Source: Glaciihabitans sp. INWT7 (GTDB lineage: Bacteria; Actinomycetota; Actinomycetes; Actinomycetales; Microbacteriaceae). Taken from it: a stretch of 64,000 nucleotides of DNA. Below, in pieces: positions 61,619-64,000 of this stretch (position 1 is its first letter; each line of letters begins with the position of its first letter). A model generated the notes under the pieces. It ran no database searches and had not been told where the DNA came from. It saw nothing but the letters and a program-made list of their open reading frames with translations. Location of the stretch: positions 934,419 through 998,418 of the forward strand of contig NZ_CP043653.1 in the NCBI RefSeq assembly GCF_014217685.1, read 5' to 3'. Both the position numbers and the translations under genes were made by a program.

Positions 61619-62247
61619 CCTCGGCCGAAGCCGCCCAGCTGCTCGGCGTGAGCGCGGAGGCGCTGCCGCCGGAGATCGAGCGGGCATTCAAGCAACGGGC
61701 GCGGATGTCGCACCCCGACCGATTCACGGGTGCTTCTCCCTCCGAATCGCGCGCGGCCGCCGCCGAGTTCATCCGGGTCACGGAGGCGCGCAACCTGCTG
61801 CTGCGCTTGGCGGCGGAACGGGTGGGCGCCGGATCCGCGTCGGCTCCCCGCATCACCGAATCGCTCGTCTACACCTCGGTTCCCGCTCCGCGGTATGTGC
61901 CGCGTCGCAGCGGCGCGACGATCATCTGGACGTTCCTTTTGGTCGTGGCCAGCGTGTTCTGTTTCATCGGCGGCACCCTGCCGCTCTCGCCGTGGAACCT
62001 GCTCCTGCTCGTGCCCCTCGACTTCTGCGCCATCGCCTACGCCCGCACGAGCAGGCAGGCCGCACTCGTCGGCACCCTCGTCTTCGGTGCGATCAACGCC
62101 GCGGTCGCGGTCACGATCGCCTCGTTCGGGTCGCTCGTCGCGCTCGAGATCCTGCTCGCTCCGGTGATCGCGCTGGTAGTGATCGGCCGCAGTCGGCGCG
62201 GCAGGCTGCCCGACGGCGCCGCTCAGCGAGGGCGACGCGGGGCGTAG
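61615..62247 (+). CDS. J-domain membrane protein
   Basis: A 210-residue protein. The first 70 residues form a J domain (AAQLLGVSAEALPPEIERAFKQRARMSHPDRF), with the HPD motif intact. Two or three membrane segments follow (IIWTFLLVVASVFCFIGG; ALEILLAPVIALVVIG). GTG start overlapping the flavoprotein stop. It may recruit DnaK to the membrane. Its 3' end overlaps the convergent MFS gene by 25 bases. Confidence 0.75.
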   Translation: MTSAEAAQLLGVSAEALPPEIERAFKQRARMSHPDRFTGASPSESRAAAAEFIRVTEARNLLLRLAAERVGAGSASAPRITESLVYTSVPAPRYVPRRSGATIIWTFLLVVASVFCFIGGTLPLSPWNLLLLVPLDFCAIAYARTSRQAALVGTLVFGAINAAVAVTIASFGSLVALEILLAPVIALVVIGRSRRGRLPDGAAQRGRRGA

Positions 62248-63467
62248 CGCGGCACGTAACGCAGCAGCACGCCCGCCCCGATGAGGCCGACGATCCCCAG
62301 GACACCGCTGGCGAAGGCGATCGAGACCGCGGCGGTGAGCGCCGAGAGCGCGAGGGGCGAGACCGCGCTTCCGGCATCTCCGGTGAATCGCCACGCTCCG
62401 AGGAACGGTGCCGGATTTTTCTGGTCGGCGAGGTCCGCCCCCAGGGTCATGAGGATGCCGCTTCCGAGCCCATTCGCGATCGACATGAAGAAGGCGGCGG
62501 CGATGAACCACGGCACGGCACTGGCGAGGTCATGTGTGACGGCGAGCGCGAGGTGCCCCACGCCGAGTCCGATCATCGAGGGAAGGGCGCTCCACAGTCG
62601 ACCGAAGCGGTCCATGATCTGACCGCTCGCATAGAAGAGCCCGAAGTCGAGGGCCCCGGCCGCGCCGATGATCAGGGCCGTCTGGGCATCCGGGATCCCG
62701 ATGCTCACCGCCCAGAGAGGCAGGATCACCTGGCGGCTCGCCCGCATCGCCCCGACAAGCGCCGCTCCGGTTCCGAGCCGCGACAGCACGGCGCGGGAAG
62801 CCCAGATCGTGCGGAACAGCCCCGTCGATTCCGCGGCGACGAACGCCGTCCCCGTCCGCTCGGATGTGGTCGTTCCTCGTTCGGTGATCGACTCGACCGG
62901 ATCCCGCAGCAGTAGCAGTGAGGCTGCCGCCGCGACGCAACACACGATGTGCACCCAGAAGACGGACTGCGTCGAGCCGGAGAGATGGATCACCGCCGCC
63001 GCCACGAAGGGGCCGATGAAATAGCCGAGACGGAAGGTTCCGCCGAGAGTCGACAGCGCCCTGGCGCGAAAGGGGCGCGGCACGAAGCTGGTCATGAACG
63101 CGTGACGGGCCAGTGCGAAGACGGCGGTCGAGAGTCCGATGGCGAAGATGCCGAGCCCGAGGATCCACGGGTTGGGTGCCGCGAGGGCGGTCACCAGCCC
63201 GACGATCGAGAGAAGGGCCGCGTAGATCATGGCGGTGCGTTCGCCGATGCGGCTGACGATCCACCCGCTCGGGATGTCACCGAAGAGTTCGCCGAGCAGG
63301 ATCATCGAGGCGATGACCCCGGCGACCGCGAGGGACGCCCCGAGGTTATCGGCCACCTGCGGGATGATCGGGATGATCGCACCCTCGCCCACCGAGAAGA
63401 GCAGCGTCGGCACGATGGCCGGCAACGCGATCGAGCGGAAACTGAAGTCCGGCTCGCTGGTGCTCAT
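62223..63467 (-). CDS. MFS transporter
   Basis: A 414-residue twelve-helix protein. The loop 2-3 motif is GDIPSGWIVSRIGERTAMIYAALL, and there is a second copy QIMDRFGRLWSALP after helix 8. It resembles drug or sugar exporters. ATG 63467 has GGAGG close upstream and a TAGCCT box eight bases before it; the longer in-frame extension up to 63710 would overlap prfB and is rejected. Confidence 0.87.
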   Translation of the reverse strand: MSTSEPDFSFRSIALPAIVPTLLFSVGEGAIIPIIPQVADNLGASLAVAGVIASMILLGELFGDIPSGWIVSRIGERTAMIYAALLSIVGLVTALAAPNPWILGLGIFAIGLSTAVFALARHAFMTSFVPRPFRARALSTLGGTFRLGYFIGPFVAAAVIHLSGSTQSVFWVHIVCCVAAAASLLLLRDPVESITERGTTTSERTGTAFVAAESTGLFRTIWASRAVLSRLGTGAALVGAMRASRQVILPLWAVSIGIPDAQTALIIGAAGALDFGLFYASGQIMDRFGRLWSALPSMIGLGVGHLALAVTHDLASAVPWFIAAAFFMSIANGLGSGILMTLGADLADQKNPAPFLGAWRFTGDAGSAVSPLALSALTAAVSIAFASGVLGIVGLIGAGVLLRYVPRYAPRRPR

Positions 63468-63527
63468 CGCCTCCGAGGCTACCCGCTCAGGGGGCGAAGG
63501 CTTGCACCCGGTAGTCTTGACGGCGAT

Positions 63528-64000
63528 ATGGACGAGCTCGATTTTTCTGAACAGATCGCCGCACTCCGCTCGACCTTCGCGGACATCCGCGCCGTCGTCG
63601 GCGTGGAGAAACTCCAGCGTGAGATCGCGGACCTGAGTGAGCAGGCCGGTGTGCCCGACCTCTGGGACGACACCGACAAGGCCCAGAAGATCACCTCCGA
63701 CCTCTCTCACCGCCAGGCGGAGCTCGCTAAGATCGTGAGCATCCAGAGCCGGCTCGATGATCTCGAGATCATGGTCGAGCTCGCCAATGAGGAGGAGGAT
63801 GCTTCGGCCGCAGCCGATGCGGGGGCCGAGCTGTCCAGCATCCAGAAGCTGCTCGGGGAGCTGGAGGTGCAGACCCTGCTCAACGGAGAGTTCGACTCGC
63901 GCGCCGCAGTGCTCACCATCCGTGCCGGTGCCGGGGGAGTGGATGCCTCGGACTTCGCCGAAATGCTGATGCGCATGTACCTCCGCTGGGCGGAGCAGCA
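63528..64000 (+). CDS. prfB: Peptide chain release factor 2, 3' end outside window
   Basis: The first 157 codons are visible: DELDFSEQIAALRSTFADIRAV, the coiled-coil domain 1 (VPDLWDDTDKAQKITSDLS) and the start of the core domain with IRAGAGGVDASDFAEMLMRMYLRWAE. It recognises UGA and UAA stops. The usual UGA frameshift site near codon 25 is absent, as in most Actinobacteria. A TAGTCT box lies ten bases upstream of the ATG. Confidence 0.92.
   Translation, partial: MDELDFSEQIAALRSTFADIRAVVGVEKLQREIADLSEQAGVPDLWDDTDKAQKITSDLSHRQAELAKIVSIQSRLDDLEIMVELANEEEDASAAADAGAELSSIQKLLGELEVQTLLNGEFDSRAAVLTIRAGAGGVDASDFAEMLMRMYLRWAEQ

Noticed and set aside
63468-63710. N-terminal extension of the MFS gene
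   Set aside because: It would overlap the prfB gene antisense; the ATG at 63467 has GGAGG and a -10 box.

Overview
The window is high-GC actinobacterial DNA. Several signs point to a Microbacteriaceae-like organism: a DUF3039 gene, an FeS-type bacterial cryptochrome/photolyase, a tad-type pilus locus without a long leader set, extensive use of GTG/TTG starts, ATGA/GTGA start-stop overlaps, and apparent leaderless promoters (TANNNT about 6-10 nt before the start codon). Family-level placement is an inference from gene content only.

Region 1-28948 is mostly ordinary chromosome. It runs: end of an ABC-2-like permease; DUF3039; nicotinate phosphoribosyltransferase; photolyase; a tight murI-rph-rdgB operon; mntH; a HEAT protein; a MacB-like ABC pair; a DedA protein; tRNA-Leu(UAG). 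It then holds a compact cluster of an ECF sigma factor, a small putative anti-sigma-like protein, an intracellular subtilisin (S8) with a five-fold NPFHST repeat, and a TPR-CHAT caspase-like protein. After an MFS gene comes a nonulosonic (sialic) acid surface cluster, neuA-neuB-DUF6716-acyltransferase. A methyltransferase, an LLM flavin monooxygenase and the start of a tad pilus operon (tadA, tadB, tadC) follow.

Region about 28949-58168 is a mosaic of mobile DNA inserted in tadC. The 5' part of tadC ends at about 28948. Its last codons (encoding FAIYPGIFVLQFGL-stop) reappear at about 58178-58222, directly before the Flp pilin and TadE/TadG-like genes. The island has a large serine recombinase at each end, both reading inward. 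From left to right it holds: (a) a phage- or satellite-like segment with integrase, small genes, a winged-helix-like protein and a lone HK97-fold capsid protein; (b) a DUF4145 gene cut by an IS256-family element (ISa copy 1); (c) sugar-acid/rhamnose catabolism genes, the first of which has lost its aldolase domain; (d) an IS256-type element (ISc) split by a Tn554-like two-recombinase transposon, by another IS256-type element (ISb, 8-bp target duplication) and by ISa copy 2 (8-bp target duplication); (e) a Tn402/Tn552-like transposon (tniA, tniB, resolvase) with small cargo genes, two of them DUF7336-like paralogues; (f) a second serine resolvase, an 18-codon gene between two hairpins, and a module of a small regulator-like protein, two small membrane proteins and a zinc metalloprotease split by an IS3 element with a 3-bp duplication; (g) the right-end serine recombinase.

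Region 58169-64000 is again chromosomal: the rest of the tad locus, a LysE exporter, a geranylgeranyl-reductase-like flavoprotein, a J-domain membrane protein, an MFS transporter and the start of prfB.

The most interesting points are the possible reversible interruption of the pilus gene tadC, the sigma/anti-sigma/subtilisin/TPR-CHAT cluster, and the deeply nested mobile DNA whose order of insertion can be read from target duplications.
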